A stretch of 64,000 nt of DNA from an uncultured Paracoccaceae bacterium (GCA_938005545.1 CALKXV010000002.1:1-64000), one strand, 5' to 3'; shown: positions 25,181 through 34,145, numbered from the stretch's first letter. A program made the numbers and translations. The notes: a model not told the origin generated them from the letters alone.

Positions 25181-25368
25181 GTGTTTTCACCGGAAGCAAT
25201 AAACCAATCTAGAATAGAGACGGCGAATGCTTTTGTAACAGCTTGACCGATATTGCACTTCTTCTGTCCATATACTTCGGGGGTGAGCCCAAGGGGCGAG
25301 GGGGCAGAGCCCCTTATCCAACGCTGTCCAATAACCCAATCCAGTTGGTCTTTTGCCCATGTGTTCAT
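25177..25368 (-). CDS. 63-aa open frame built around a GC-rich repeat element
   Basis: A frame starting MNTWAKDQLDWVIGQRWI and ending AVSILDWFIASGENT, with four-base ATGA overlaps to rsmE upstream and to the membrane-protein gene downstream. Such overlaps are typical of real coupled genes. However, its middle (GSAPSPLGLTPEVYGQKKC) is encoded by a GC-rich repeat with an internal hairpin, so the product may be a small protein disrupted or extended by repeat insertion. The two flanks both carry an I-LDW/LDWVI-like hydrophobic pattern. The function is unknown. Confidence 0.5.
   Translation of the reverse strand: MNTWAKDQLDWVIGQRWIRGSAPSPLGLTPEVYGQKKCNIGQAVTKAFAVSILDWFIASGENT
25259..25313 (-). 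repeat. GC-rich short repeat with GGGGCTCTGCCCC hairpin
   Basis: On the minus strand this stretch begins with the hairpin GGGGC-TCT-GCCCC (25313-25301), runs through a C-rich section with GGGCTCACCCC, and ends in a CCCGAAGTATATGGACAGAAG-like tail. It resembles a short intergenic repeat that I recall being scattered through Rhodobacterales genomes, usually ending in an AGAAGAAG or AGATGAAG tail. That is recollection, not a search. Its composition differs sharply from the flanking coding sequence. Confidence 0.45.
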
Positions 25369-26087
25369 CGCCAATCCCCCATCTGCATTTGCCACATCGT
25401 TATGGCCGCCACTGCTGCCGTGTCCGCGCGTAAGATTCGGGGCCCTAGAGCGACGGGAGTGGCAGATCGCAGCTTGGCAAGGCGGGTGCGTTCGGTATCT
25501 GAAAACCCGCCTTCTGGCCCGATAAGGATGGCCCAAGGGCCGTCGTATTCCGGAAGGTTTTGTGTCTCACCTACGAGCGCTTCGTCACAAAACATGAGGC
25601 GGCGGTCTTCTGGCCATGTGTCGAGCAGCCTGGTGAGCGGTGTCAGGTCATCGACCGGTGGCACAAAGGTGCCTCCGCATTGTTCGGCGGCCTCAATGGC
25701 GTGGGCTTGCAGACGGTCGCGTCGGATGCGCTCCGCGTTAGTAAAGTCGGTTGCGACTGGGTAAATGCGTGCAGCCCCCATTTCCGTAGCTTTTTCGACG
25801 ATGAAATCGGTGCGGGCCTTTTTGATCGGGGCAAACAAGAGCCAGAGATCGGGTGGATTTTGCTGAGCGGCACTTTGGTTACGGCAGACCATGACGCCTT
25901 TGCGTTTGCCTACTTCAATGACTTCTGCTTGCCATTCACCGTCTGTCCCGTTGAACAGAGCCACCGGCGCACCAAGCCCAAGGCGCATTACGCCGAACAG
26001 GTAATGCGCCTGGTCCCGCGACAGCGCGACCGATTGCCCTGTACCCAGAGCCTGTTCTACATAGAGCCTGACTTTTGCGTCTTTCAT
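25365..26087 (-). CDS. rsmE: 16S rRNA m3U1498 methyltransferase RsmE
   Basis: SPOUT-class methyltransferase, 240 aa, that methylates U1498 of 16S rRNA using SAM. An N-terminal PUA-like domain (RLYVEQALGTGQSVALS) leads to the trefoil-knot domain with IEKA-type FIVEKATEMGAARIYP, IGPEGGFSDTE and ALGPRILRADTAAVAA, which form the SAM site. The ATG at 26087 matches the usual start; an ATG at 26099 would add four residues. Either way the start is nearly back-to-back with that of divergent ubiA. It overlaps the following 63-aa frame by four bases. Confidence 0.94.
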   Translation of the reverse strand: MKDAKVRLYVEQALGTGQSVALSRDQAHYLFGVMRLGLGAPVALFNGTDGEWQAEVIEVGKRKGVMVCRNQSAAQQNPPDLWLLFAPIKKARTDFIVEKATEMGAARIYPVATDFTNAERIRRDRLQAHAIEAAEQCGGTFVPPVDDLTPLTRLLDTWPEDRRLMFCDEALVGETQNLPEYDGPWAILIGPEGGFSDTERTRLAKLRSATPVALGPRILRADTAAVAAITMWQMQMGDWR

Positions 26088-26099
26088 GGTGAGGACCAT

Positions 26100-27056
26100 A
26101 TGAACGAGACGAGCCCCGAGGGACAAGTGGCAGATGCAGTGCACGGCAATTGGGTGGACCATTGGGCACCTGCCTTTGCCCGACCCTATCTTCGGCTGTC
26201 CCGCGCAGATCGACCGATTGGAACATGGCTATTGTTGCTCCCATGTTGGTGGAGCCTTGGCCTTGCCGCCTTGGTATCAGGTGGATTTACCCTACATCAT
26301 CTGTGGATCGGTGTTGGATGCGCCATGGGCGCTTGGTTGATGCGAGGGGCCGGGTGCACGTGGAACGACGTCACTGATCGCGACTTTGACGCGGCTGTCG
26401 AACGGACACGTTCGCGCCCTATCCCGTCAGGTCAGGTCACCATTCGGCAGGCTATGGTTTGGATGTGCGTCCAAGCGTTGTTGGCTTTCGCGATATTGCT
26501 TACGTTCTCGCCTTTGGCCATCGCATTGGGCATTGGTTCCCTGATTTTGGTGGTCGTTTATCCTTTTGCAAAACGGTTTACCTGGTGGCCCCAGATGTTT
26601 TTGGGATTGGCGTTCAACTGGGGTGCTTTGTTGGCCTGGGCGGCCGCAACCGGAACGTTGAGCTGGCCCGCCTTTGCGCTTTACTTGGCCGGGATTTCCT
26701 GGACGTTGTTTTACGACACGATCTATGCCCATCAAGATAAGGAAGACGACGCGATGATTGGTGTGAAATCCACCGCACGGCTTTTTGGCGAACATACAGC
26801 AAGCTGGTTGAAGTGGTTTCTTGTCGCCTCGGTTTCGCTGATGGGTATCGGTTTGATCGGCGCTTTGGCAAATAATGCCAACGTGCTACACATGACTTTC
26901 GCTTTGGGTGGCGCTTGGGCCTTTGGCTGGCATATGGCATGGCAACTGCGGCGATTGGACATAGACGACCCCGATCAATGCCTGTCGTTGTTCCGATCAA
27001 ACCGTAATGCGGGACTAATCCCGGTGATATTTCTTGGCATCGCATTCTTCCTTTGA
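26100..27056 (+). CDS. ubiA: 4-hydroxybenzoate polyprenyltransferase
   Basis: Membrane prenyltransferase of ubiquinone synthesis, 318 aa. Both aspartate-rich motifs that bind prenyl diphosphate through Mg2+ are present: NDVTDRDFD early and DTIYAHQDKEDD in the second half. About eight hydrophobic segments follow a cytoplasmic N-terminus. The start is the ATG at 26100 with GGTGAGG close upstream. The longer open frame reaching back to 25560 only shadows rsmE. It is divergent from rsmE with 12 bases between the start codons, so at least one promoter must lie inside the other gene. Confidence 0.95.
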   Translation: MNETSPEGQVADAVHGNWVDHWAPAFARPYLRLSRADRPIGTWLLLLPCWWSLGLAALVSGGFTLHHLWIGVGCAMGAWLMRGAGCTWNDVTDRDFDAAVERTRSRPIPSGQVTIRQAMVWMCVQALLAFAILLTFSPLAIALGIGSLILVVVYPFAKRFTWWPQMFLGLAFNWGALLAWAAATGTLSWPAFALYLAGISWTLFYDTIYAHQDKEDDAMIGVKSTARLFGEHTASWLKWFLVASVSLMGIGLIGALANNANVLHMTFALGGAWAFGWHMAWQLRRLDIDDPDQCLSLFRSNRNAGLIPVIFLGIAFFL

Positions 27057-27090
27057 TTGCGTGGCACGATAGGTCCGACTACAAAACGCC

Positions 27091-29001
27091 ATGACCAGTA
27101 AAAGACCCCTGTTACGATCACGTACCCTGCCCCATGTTTTGGCGGTTGCCTTGGGCGCTGCGGGCTGTGTAGGCGTTGCGTTCTGGGCGAAAAACCTTGT
27201 CGAAGGACAGGCCGTAACCGGGCTGAACCTTGCGATGTCACAGGCGGGACATGACTGGGTTGGTATTGATGTGGACGGCTTGTCGGTGATGCTGACCGGG
27301 ATGGCATCGGACGAAGCGACCCGATTTGCGGCTTTGTCAGCCGCCGGGCGCGTTGTGGATGCGTCGCGGATCATTGATGCAATGGATGTTGTCGCTGCCG
27401 AAGCGATCAAAGCTCCTGATTTTTCGATTGAAATGTTGAAAAACGAAGATGGTGTTTCGCTGATTGGCTTGGTGCCCGCATCGTCTGATCCCCAGGACAT
27501 TGTTGCCCGTGTTGAAGGCAATGCAGATGGCGCACCGATTTCGGAGCTGTTGGAAAGTGCCAATTTCGATGCGCCTGATGGTTGGGAACGTGCGTTGGCC
27601 TTTGGAATTGAAGCGCTTGAGGTTTTGCCACGTTCGAAAGTCTCGATTAATTCACGCCGAGTGGCCATCACAGCAGTGGCAAAAGACGCCGATGACAAAT
27701 TGGCACTTGAGCGCCGATTGAACCGGGATGCGCCGCCGGGCTTGATTTTGGCGCTGAATATCTCGGCGCCGCGCCCGGTTGTTGCGCCCTTCACTTTGCG
27801 ATTTTTGATCGATGAAAGCGGTGCGCGTTTTGACGCCTGTGCGGCCGCCAGCGAAGAGGGCCGTGATGCCATTCTGAATGCCGCGAAAAGCGCAGGTCTG
27901 ACGAATGAAGTTGACTGCGTTTTGGCGCTTGGCACGCCGACAACCCGTTGGGGCGAAGCCGCTGCTGCCGGGATCAATGCTTTGTCGGCCATAGGCGCTG
28001 GTACGCTGACAATGTCGAACGCGGATATCACGCTGGTTGCTCAGGAAGGCACATCCCCGACGGTCTTTGAACGAAGTGCGGCCGACTTGCAGGCCGCCCT
28101 GCCCCCGGTTTTTTCGCTGAGCATGATCCTGCCCGAAACACCGGAAGACCCCAAAGATGGCGGCGTTCAGCCGCCCGAATTTACCGCAACGCGATCCCCG
28201 GACGGACAGGTTCAATTGCGCGGAAAATTGGGTGATGCGGCGAGCCGGTCTGCCGTTGAAAGCTTTGCCGCCGCGCATTTTGGCAGCAATCGGATTTATT
28301 CGGCGACGCTTTTGGATCCCAACGTGCCGGGTGGATGGCCGCTTCGTGTATTGAGCGCCTTGGAAGCATTGCAGTTCCTGCACAATGGTGTTGCCACAGT
28401 CACAGCCGACAATATAGCGATATCCGGTCAAACGGGCAGCAAGGATGCCCAGGCCCGCATGACACGCATTCTATCCAGCAATTTGGAAAGTGGGGCCGCT
28501 TATCAGTTGGATGTGACTTATTCGGAGGCGCTTGATCCGGCATCCTCAATCCCGACGCCGGAAAACTGTATCAAGATGATCAGCGACGCCGGTAACCGCC
28601 GTAAGATCACCTTTGCACCTTCGTCGACGGATTTTGAAGACGACGCCGTTGAAACGATTGATTCAATTGCTGAGATTTTGCGCGATTGTACAAGCGTTCG
28701 TATCGAGATCGGTGGCCATACCGACAGTCAAGGTCGCGATGTGATGAATGACCAATTGAGCCAAGCCCGCGCCGACGCTGTGCTGAATGCAATCATGGCA
28801 CGCCGTGTGCTTGTTTCGAACTTGACCGCAAAAGGGTATGGTGAGACCCAACCGATTGCAGACAACGACAGTGAAACAGGTCGCGAAGCCAATCGGCGGA
28901 TCGAATTCCGCCTTGTCACCGAGGATGAAGACATCGCGTCGGAAGAAGACCCCAGCACCGAATTAGCGCCAGACGACGGCGATGGAGAGCAAAGCGAATG
29001 A
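27091..29001 (+). CDS. OmpA-family protein with BON-like repeats
   Basis: A 636-aa envelope protein. A hydrophobic segment at about 17-35 serves as an uncleaved anchor or signal. The long central region (about 45-480) contains BON-like repeats recognisable by alternating LTG/LRG turns (e.g. MLTGMASDEATRFAALSAAG and VQLRGKLGDAASRSAVESF). The C-terminus (about 500-615) is an OmpA-like peptidoglycan-binding domain with IEIGGHTDSQG and YGETQPIADNDSETGREANR. It probably spans the periplasm between membrane and cell wall. An acidic tail ends the protein. Its stop overlaps the start of the small coiled-coil gene by four bases, so the two are likely partners. Confidence 0.85.
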   Translation: MTSKRPLLRSRTLPHVLAVALGAAGCVGVAFWAKNLVEGQAVTGLNLAMSQAGHDWVGIDVDGLSVMLTGMASDEATRFAALSAAGRVVDASRIIDAMDVVAAEAIKAPDFSIEMLKNEDGVSLIGLVPASSDPQDIVARVEGNADGAPISELLESANFDAPDGWERALAFGIEALEVLPRSKVSINSRRVAITAVAKDADDKLALERRLNRDAPPGLILALNISAPRPVVAPFTLRFLIDESGARFDACAAASEEGRDAILNAAKSAGLTNEVDCVLALGTPTTRWGEAAAAGINALSAIGAGTLTMSNADITLVAQEGTSPTVFERSAADLQAALPPVFSLSMILPETPEDPKDGGVQPPEFTATRSPDGQVQLRGKLGDAASRSAVESFAAAHFGSNRIYSATLLDPNVPGGWPLRVLSALEALQFLHNGVATVTADNIAISGQTGSKDAQARMTRILSSNLESGAAYQLDVTYSEALDPASSIPTPENCIKMISDAGNRRKITFAPSSTDFEDDAVETIDSIAEILRDCTSVRIEIGGHTDSQGRDVMNDQLSQARADAVLNAIMARRVLVSNLTAKGYGETQPIADNDSETGREANRRIEFRLVTEDEDIASEEDPSTELAPDDGDGEQSE

Positions 29002-29324
29002 ATGGTCCCGAGTTCATTGCGGCCACAGCGGCCATCCTGTTCATGGCCTTTTTGGCCGGCTGGTTCACTCACTGGCTGATCAGTCGGATCACACGCGTCA
29101 CGCGCTCTGATATGGATGACTTGGACAAAATGGCCCAGGAACTCCATCAGGCCGAAGAAGAGCGCGATAGTACAACCGCGTTTTACCAGCAACGCGAAGC
29201 GGAACTGGCCAATAAACTCAGCCAGACCGAAGCGGAATTAAACGCGGCGATGGAAGGGCTTCGCACGGCGCGGGGCGAATCCGAAGAACTAAAGGCCTAT
29301 ATCGAGCGGGTCAGCCAAACCTAG
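28998..29324 (+). CDS. small membrane-anchored coiled-coil protein
   Basis: A 108-aa protein with one transmembrane helix (about 7-29) and a long charged coiled coil (about 40-105) rich in Glu, Gln and Ala. The ATG overlaps the stop of the OmpA/BON gene (ATGA). No family name is certain. The topology and tight coupling suggest it forms a complex with or regulates the OmpA-like protein; this is inferred from context only. No terminator hairpin is evident in the 150 bp that follow. Confidence 0.7.
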   Translation: MNGPEFIAATAAILFMAFLAGWFTHWLISRITRVTRSDMDDLDKMAQELHQAEEERDSTTAFYQQREAELANKLSQTEAELNAAMEGLRTARGESEELKAYIERVSQT

Positions 29325-29477
29325 ATCGCCAACATGCGGCATCGGGGTTTGAAACATATTTTACCATTTTGATCGCAATTTACGCCAAGCGTGTTGAATA
29401 TTGACCAGTTTTGAAATGCGTATCACTAGGGCGTGACAAGCCTTGCGCTATTGGAGCTTGGCCGCGATCTTGAGCCC

Positions 29478-30704
29478 ATGACAATGCAACGTTTTACATT
29501 TCCCGGACATGCAGGTGACGAGCTTTCAGCCCGTCTCGACATGCCCGAAGGCCCGCATTTGGGCACCGCAGTTTTCGCTCATTGCTTTACGTGCGGCAAA
29601 GACATTTCGGCCGCGCGACGCATCGCCAGCCGATTAGCCGCCATGGGGATCGCCGTTTTACGATTCGATTTCACCGGGTTGGGGCATTCAAAGGGCGAGT
29701 TTGCCAACACTACGTTTTCATCGAATGTAGAAGATCTTGTTTTGGCTGCGCAGAACCTTGCCGAGCGCGATATGGCCCCAAGCCTTTTGATCGGCCATTC
29801 ACTTGGCGGTGCTGCGGTTCTTAAAGCTGCTGGCGAGATCGATAGCATCAGGGCCGTAGCAACCATAGGCGCACCGTTTGATCCAGGTCATGTGACCCAC
29901 AACTTTGGGTCCGTGCTGGACACGATAGTGACGGATGGCAAGGCTGAAGTTGATTTGGGCGGGCGTCCATTTACGATTGGGAAGCAATTCGTTGAAGATG
30001 TCGCGGCAGCCGAGTTGGCCCCTGCGATCGGGCATTTGGGCAAAGCGCTTTTGGTGTTGCATGCACCGATGGACACCACCGTTGGGATTGAGAACGCGAC
30101 CCAGATCTTTATGGCTGCGAAACACCCGAAAAGCTTTGTGACGCTGGACGACGCGGATCATCTGATCAATCGGAATGAAGATGCAGAATACACAGCCGAG
30201 GTGATTGCGGCTTGGGCCGGGAAGTATCTGGACCTGACGCATCCCGCCCCACCGCCCGGAGCACCGGAAGGCATCGTTCGTGTCTCCGAAGTTAACGCCG
30301 ACGGCTATTTGCAGGATGTGAATGCAGGGCCCAACCACCATGTGCTGGCCGATGAGCCCGAAGCTTATGGCGGTACCAATAAGGGCATGTCGCCTTATGG
30401 ATTTCTGTCGGCAGGGTTGGGTGCATGTACGACGATGACAATCCGCATGTACTCACGGCGCAAAAAATGGCCACTGCATCACGTGGCCGTTGAGGTGAGT
30501 CATGACAAGGTTCACGCTCAAGACGCCGACAATCCCGAGGGGTTTCGGATTGATACCTTCCGCCGCGAAATCCGGCTGGAAGGCGATCTTGATGATGAAC
30601 AGCGTGCGCGGTTGTTGGAGATCGCGGATCGGTGCCCCGTACACCGGACTTTGGAACATGGTGCTCGGGTCGAGACAATTCTTGTGTCGAATAATGCGGG
30701 TTAA
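29478..30704 (+). CDS. bifunctional alpha/beta hydrolase - OsmC family protein
   Basis: A 408-aa natural fusion. Residues 1-255 are an alpha/beta hydrolase with nucleophile elbow IGHSLGGAAV and a late histidine in DDADHLI. Residues about 270-405 are an OsmC/Ohr domain with both thiol positions: GACTTMT and CPVHRTLEHG. OsmC domains reduce organic hydroperoxides through such a cysteine pair. The hydrolase half may release a fatty-acid or ester substrate to it, but the natural substrate is unknown. The start at 29478 (MTMQRF) fits domain homology; a GTG at 29433 is in frame but less likely. It is followed by deoC after 60 bp on the same strand. Confidence 0.88.
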   Translation: MTMQRFTFPGHAGDELSARLDMPEGPHLGTAVFAHCFTCGKDISAARRIASRLAAMGIAVLRFDFTGLGHSKGEFANTTFSSNVEDLVLAAQNLAERDMAPSLLIGHSLGGAAVLKAAGEIDSIRAVATIGAPFDPGHVTHNFGSVLDTIVTDGKAEVDLGGRPFTIGKQFVEDVAAAELAPAIGHLGKALLVLHAPMDTTVGIENATQIFMAAKHPKSFVTLDDADHLINRNEDAEYTAEVIAAWAGKYLDLTHPAPPPGAPEGIVRVSEVNADGYLQDVNAGPNHHVLADEPEAYGGTNKGMSPYGFLSAGLGACTTMTIRMYSRRKKWPLHHVAVEVSHDKVHAQDADNPEGFRIDTFRREIRLEGDLDDEQRARLLEIADRCPVHRTLEHGARVETILVSNNAG

Positions 30705-30764
30705 GCGCGCAGGGGTGGCGCGAGCCCGGTTGCAAGTGGTGCTGGAGCATGTCAGCATTTCGGC

Positions 30765-31766
30765 ATGCCCACGACACGTTCCAAAACACCTTCGCTGAAG
30801 ACTGCGCAATTGCCGCAGGTCCAAGAACCGCGCAATACCGGGATGGCGCTTGATCTGGATCTGATTGCCGGTTTGCAAGCCAACACCAGCGCAATCGAAC
30901 GCCGCGCCGCGACCCTTCCCGGTCGCCGATCGGTTAAGAAAGACTATCAAGCCGCCTGGATGTTGCGTGCCCTGACGATGATCGATCTGACAACGCTGTC
31001 TGGTGATGACACTGCGGGTCGGGTGCGACGATTGTGCGCGAAAGCCGCCAACCCGGTGCGGGCCGATCTGTTGGCCGCCATGAAAATGCCGTCTGTGACC
31101 GTCGGCGCAGTCTGCGTCTATCACGATATGATCGAAACGGCCGTCAACGCTTTGGACGGCACGGGCATTCCGGTGGCCGCGGTCTCGACCGGATTTCCGG
31201 CAGGGCTGTCACCTTTCAAACTGCGGTTGGCCGAGATCCGCGAAAGTGTAAGTGCCGGAGCCCGCGAGATCGACATCGTCATTTCGCGCCGTCATGCGCT
31301 GACCGGGAACTGGACGGCGCTTTATGATGAGATGTGCGCTTTTCGGGAAGCTTGTGGCGATGCGCATGTGAAGGCCATTCTGGCAACCGGCGAGCTGGGC
31401 ACGCTGCGCAATGTGGCGCGTGCGTCTTGGGTTTGCATGATGGCTGGCGCGGATTTCATCAAAACCTCAACAGGGAAAGAGCCGGTGAACGCGACGCTGC
31501 CAGTATCGTTGGTGATGACGCGGGCCATTCGGGGTTACCACGAATTGACCGGGCACCGGGTTGGTTACAAACCGGCAGGCGGAATTTCCAAGGCCAAAGA
31601 CGCGGTCACTTACCTGACGCTGATCAAGGATGAATTGGGGGATCGCTGGCTGCGCCCCGATCTGTTCCGCTTTGGCGCATCGTCGTTGTTGGGCGATATC
31701 GAACGCCAGTTAGAACACCACGTTACAGGCCATTACTCGGCGGGATATAGGCACGCAATCGGATGA
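30765..31766 (+). CDS. deoC: deoxyribose-phosphate aldolase
   Basis: Class I aldolase cleaving 2-deoxyribose 5-phosphate into glyceraldehyde 3-phosphate and acetaldehyde. The 333-aa protein has an N-terminal extension of about 70 residues compared with E. coli DeoC. The Schiff-base lysine is Lys233 in DFIKTSTGK, and KAILATGELG supplies the second conserved lysine region. PAGGISKAKDA forms the phosphate loop. The last bases overlap the start of the aldehyde dehydrogenase gene (ATGA), which suggests that acetaldehyde produced here is oxidised by the next enzyme. Confidence 0.93.
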   Translation: MPTTRSKTPSLKTAQLPQVQEPRNTGMALDLDLIAGLQANTSAIERRAATLPGRRSVKKDYQAAWMLRALTMIDLTTLSGDDTAGRVRRLCAKAANPVRADLLAAMKMPSVTVGAVCVYHDMIETAVNALDGTGIPVAAVSTGFPAGLSPFKLRLAEIRESVSAGAREIDIVISRRHALTGNWTALYDEMCAFREACGDAHVKAILATGELGTLRNVARASWVCMMAGADFIKTSTGKEPVNATLPVSLVMTRAIRGYHELTGHRVGYKPAGGISKAKDAVTYLTLIKDELGDRWLRPDLFRFGASSLLGDIERQLEHHVTGHYSAGYRHAIG

Positions 31767-34093
31767 TCGAAGACATTTTCGAAACTATGGAATATGGACC
31801 TGCGCCCGAGGATGCTTCGCAGGCACGGGCCTGGATCAAAAGCCATGATGGGAAATTCGGCCAGTTCATTGGCGGCGCGTGGACGAAGCCGAACAAAGTG
31901 TTTGCAACGAAGAACCCGGCCACTGGGCGGGCCTTGGCCAAGGTCAGTCAGGCCACAAAACGTGATGTAAATGCTGCGGTTGCGGCGGCTCGCGGAGCGC
32001 AAACGAAGTGGGCCCAGGATGCCAAACGTCGGGCAAAGGTCTTGTATGCCTTGGCGCGGATGATCCAGAAGCAATCCCGGTTATTTGCAACGCTTGAAAC
32101 ACTGGACAACGGCAAACCGATCCGCGAAAGCCGGGACATCGATATTCCTCTTGTCGCGCGCCATTTCTACTACCACGCGGGCATGGCCCAATTGATGGAT
32201 GACGAATTGGACGACCGCGAACCGCTTGGTGTCGCGGGGCAAATTATTCCCTGGAACTTTCCCTTGTTGATGTTGGCCTGGAAGATCGCACCCGCCTTGG
32301 CAATGGGGAACACAGTCGTTTTGAAACCGGCGGAATACACATCGCTGACTGCGCTGTTGTTTGCGGACCTTAGCCGTCAGGCGGGCGTACCGCCGGGCGT
32401 GCTAAACATCGTGACCGGTGACGGCTCCGTGGGGCAGATGCTCACCGAGCATTCCGACATCGACAAGATCGCCTTTACCGGCTCAACCGAAGTGGGGCGT
32501 TTGATCCGGCGATCAACTGCCGGATCGGGCAAAGCGCTGACTTTGGAATTGGGCGGCAAGTCACCCTATATCGTCTTTGACGATGCGGACATTGACAGTG
32601 CTATCGAAGGCTTGGTTGACGCGATTTGGTTCAATCAGGGTCAGGTGTGCTGTGCCGGGTCGCGACTGCTTTTGCACGAAGGGATTGCCGCAGATTTCAC
32701 CCGTCGTTTAAAGGCGCGAATGGACAAGCTGCGCGTCGGCGATCCATTGGACAAATGTATTGACGTCGGCGCGATGGTGGATCCGTCGCAGGTGAAATTG
32801 ATCAATGGATTGGTCGCAAGCTCGGGTGGTGAAGTATATCACGCAGCCTGCGAATTACCTTCGAAGGGGTGTTTCTATCCACCGACATTGATCACGGGCT
32901 TATCGTCGTCTGATGCTTTGATGCAGGAAGAAATTTTCGGTCCGGTTCTGGTGTCGACGACGTTCCGTACGCCGGGCGAAGCCGTCGAACTGGCAAACAA
33001 CACAAGGTACGGGCTGGCCGCGACAGTTTGGACCGAGAACGTGAACTTGGCCTTGGATATGGCGCCAAAGCTGGCTGCCGGTGTGGTTTGGGTGAATGCA
33101 ACGAATTTGTTTGACGCGGCAGCCGGGTTTGGCGGTGTCCGCGAAACCGGGTTTGGCCGCGAAGGTGGGTGGGAAGGGCTGCGCGCCTACACCAAACCTC
33201 GGCGGTTGGCGAAGGCTTTGGAACCTGTTGTTCCCAATGACCCCGGTAAGGGTACAGTTTCCGAGAACGTTGATCGAACGGCGAAATTCTATGTTGGCGG
33301 CAAACAATCGCGGCCTGACAGTGGGTATTCGCAAGCCGTTTGGTCGCCACGTGGGAAGCTCTTGGGTCACGTAGGAATTGCGAACCGGAAAGACGTGCGG
33401 AACGCGGTCGAAGCGATGAACTCAGCCAAGGGTTGGGGCAAGACAACTGGGCATCTGCGCGCGCAGATACTTTATTATCTGGCCGAGAATCTGTCGGCGC
33501 GGGCGAATGAGTTTGCGACACGGATCGACAGCATGACAGGTAGGCGCGGTGGAGCGGCGGAGGTGGAAGCCTCAATCGACAGGCTATTCACGTGGGCAGC
33601 CTGGGCCGACAAATACGACGGGCGAGTAAAAGGCGTGCCGATCCGGGGGGTGGCTTTGGCCATGCACGAACCTGTGGGGAAGATTGCCGCGTTTGCGCCG
33701 GACAGTGCCTTTTTGGGGCCTGTGACTTTGGCAGGTGCGGCTATGGCCATGGGGAACAGGATTACTTTGGTGGCTTCGGAAGCCTATCCACTGGCGTTGA
33801 CGGATTTCTATCAAGTCCTTGAGACATCGGACGTTCCGGGCGGTGTCGTCAATATTTTGACTGGGCGCCATACCGAGCTGGCCAAACCCGTTGCGGGCCA
33901 TATGGATGTGGATGCAGTTTGGAGTTTTTCCTCGGCCGATGTTTCAAAAACCATCGAGTTGGAAGCTGCGAGCAATCTGAAGCGCACGTGGGTCAACAAC
34001 GGGTTAGCTCATGATTGGTCCAAAGCTGATGCGCCTGGTTTTCTGGCAGCGGCGACCGAAGTTAAAACAATCTGGGTGCCCTACGGAGAGTAA
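31763..34093 (+). CDS. ALDH16-type tandem aldehyde dehydrogenase
   Basis: A 776-aa protein made of two aldehyde dehydrogenase-like units. The first (about 30-500) has the full active site: IIPWNFPLLM, FTGSTEVG, LELGGKSP with the general-base Glu, and FNQGQVCC with nucleophile Cys296. The second (about 515-776) is shortened and keeps the fold features (FAPDSAFLGPVTLAGAAMA) but has no equivalent Cys or Glu motif. This is the ALDH16 layout; a bacterial ALDH16 from Loktanella, also a rhodobacterial genus, has been characterised. Coupling to deoC suggests oxidation of acetaldehyde from deoxyribose breakdown (inference). A strong hairpin follows the stop. Confidence 0.9.
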   Translation: MIEDIFETMEYGPAPEDASQARAWIKSHDGKFGQFIGGAWTKPNKVFATKNPATGRALAKVSQATKRDVNAAVAAARGAQTKWAQDAKRRAKVLYALARMIQKQSRLFATLETLDNGKPIRESRDIDIPLVARHFYYHAGMAQLMDDELDDREPLGVAGQIIPWNFPLLMLAWKIAPALAMGNTVVLKPAEYTSLTALLFADLSRQAGVPPGVLNIVTGDGSVGQMLTEHSDIDKIAFTGSTEVGRLIRRSTAGSGKALTLELGGKSPYIVFDDADIDSAIEGLVDAIWFNQGQVCCAGSRLLLHEGIAADFTRRLKARMDKLRVGDPLDKCIDVGAMVDPSQVKLINGLVASSGGEVYHAACELPSKGCFYPPTLITGLSSSDALMQEEIFGPVLVSTTFRTPGEAVELANNTRYGLAATVWTENVNLALDMAPKLAAGVVWVNATNLFDAAAGFGGVRETGFGREGGWEGLRAYTKPRRLAKALEPVVPNDPGKGTVSENVDRTAKFYVGGKQSRPDSGYSQAVWSPRGKLLGHVGIANRKDVRNAVEAMNSAKGWGKTTGHLRAQILYYLAENLSARANEFATRIDSMTGRRGGAAEVEASIDRLFTWAAWADKYDGRVKGVPIRGVALAMHEPVGKIAAFAPDSAFLGPVTLAGAAMAMGNRITLVASEAYPLALTDFYQVLETSDVPGGVVNILTGRHTELAKPVAGHMDVDAVWSFSSADVSKTIELEAASNLKRTWVNNGLAHDWSKADAPGFLAAATEVKTIWVPYGE

Positions 34094-34104
34094 GGCGCTG
34101 GCTC

Positions 34105-34129
34105 GCGCCGTCCGAGGGCCGGACGGCGC
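34105..34129. terminator. hairpin between convergent ALDH16 and hsp20 genes
   Basis: A perfect 9-bp stem, GCGCCGTCC (34105-34113) and GGACGGCGC (34121-34129), closes a 7-base loop just after the ALDH16 stop. Only a modest T-rich stretch follows on the plus strand. It lies between two convergent genes and may stop transcription from both sides. Confidence 0.7.
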
Positions 34130-34145
34130 ATTGTGATTGTTTGGG

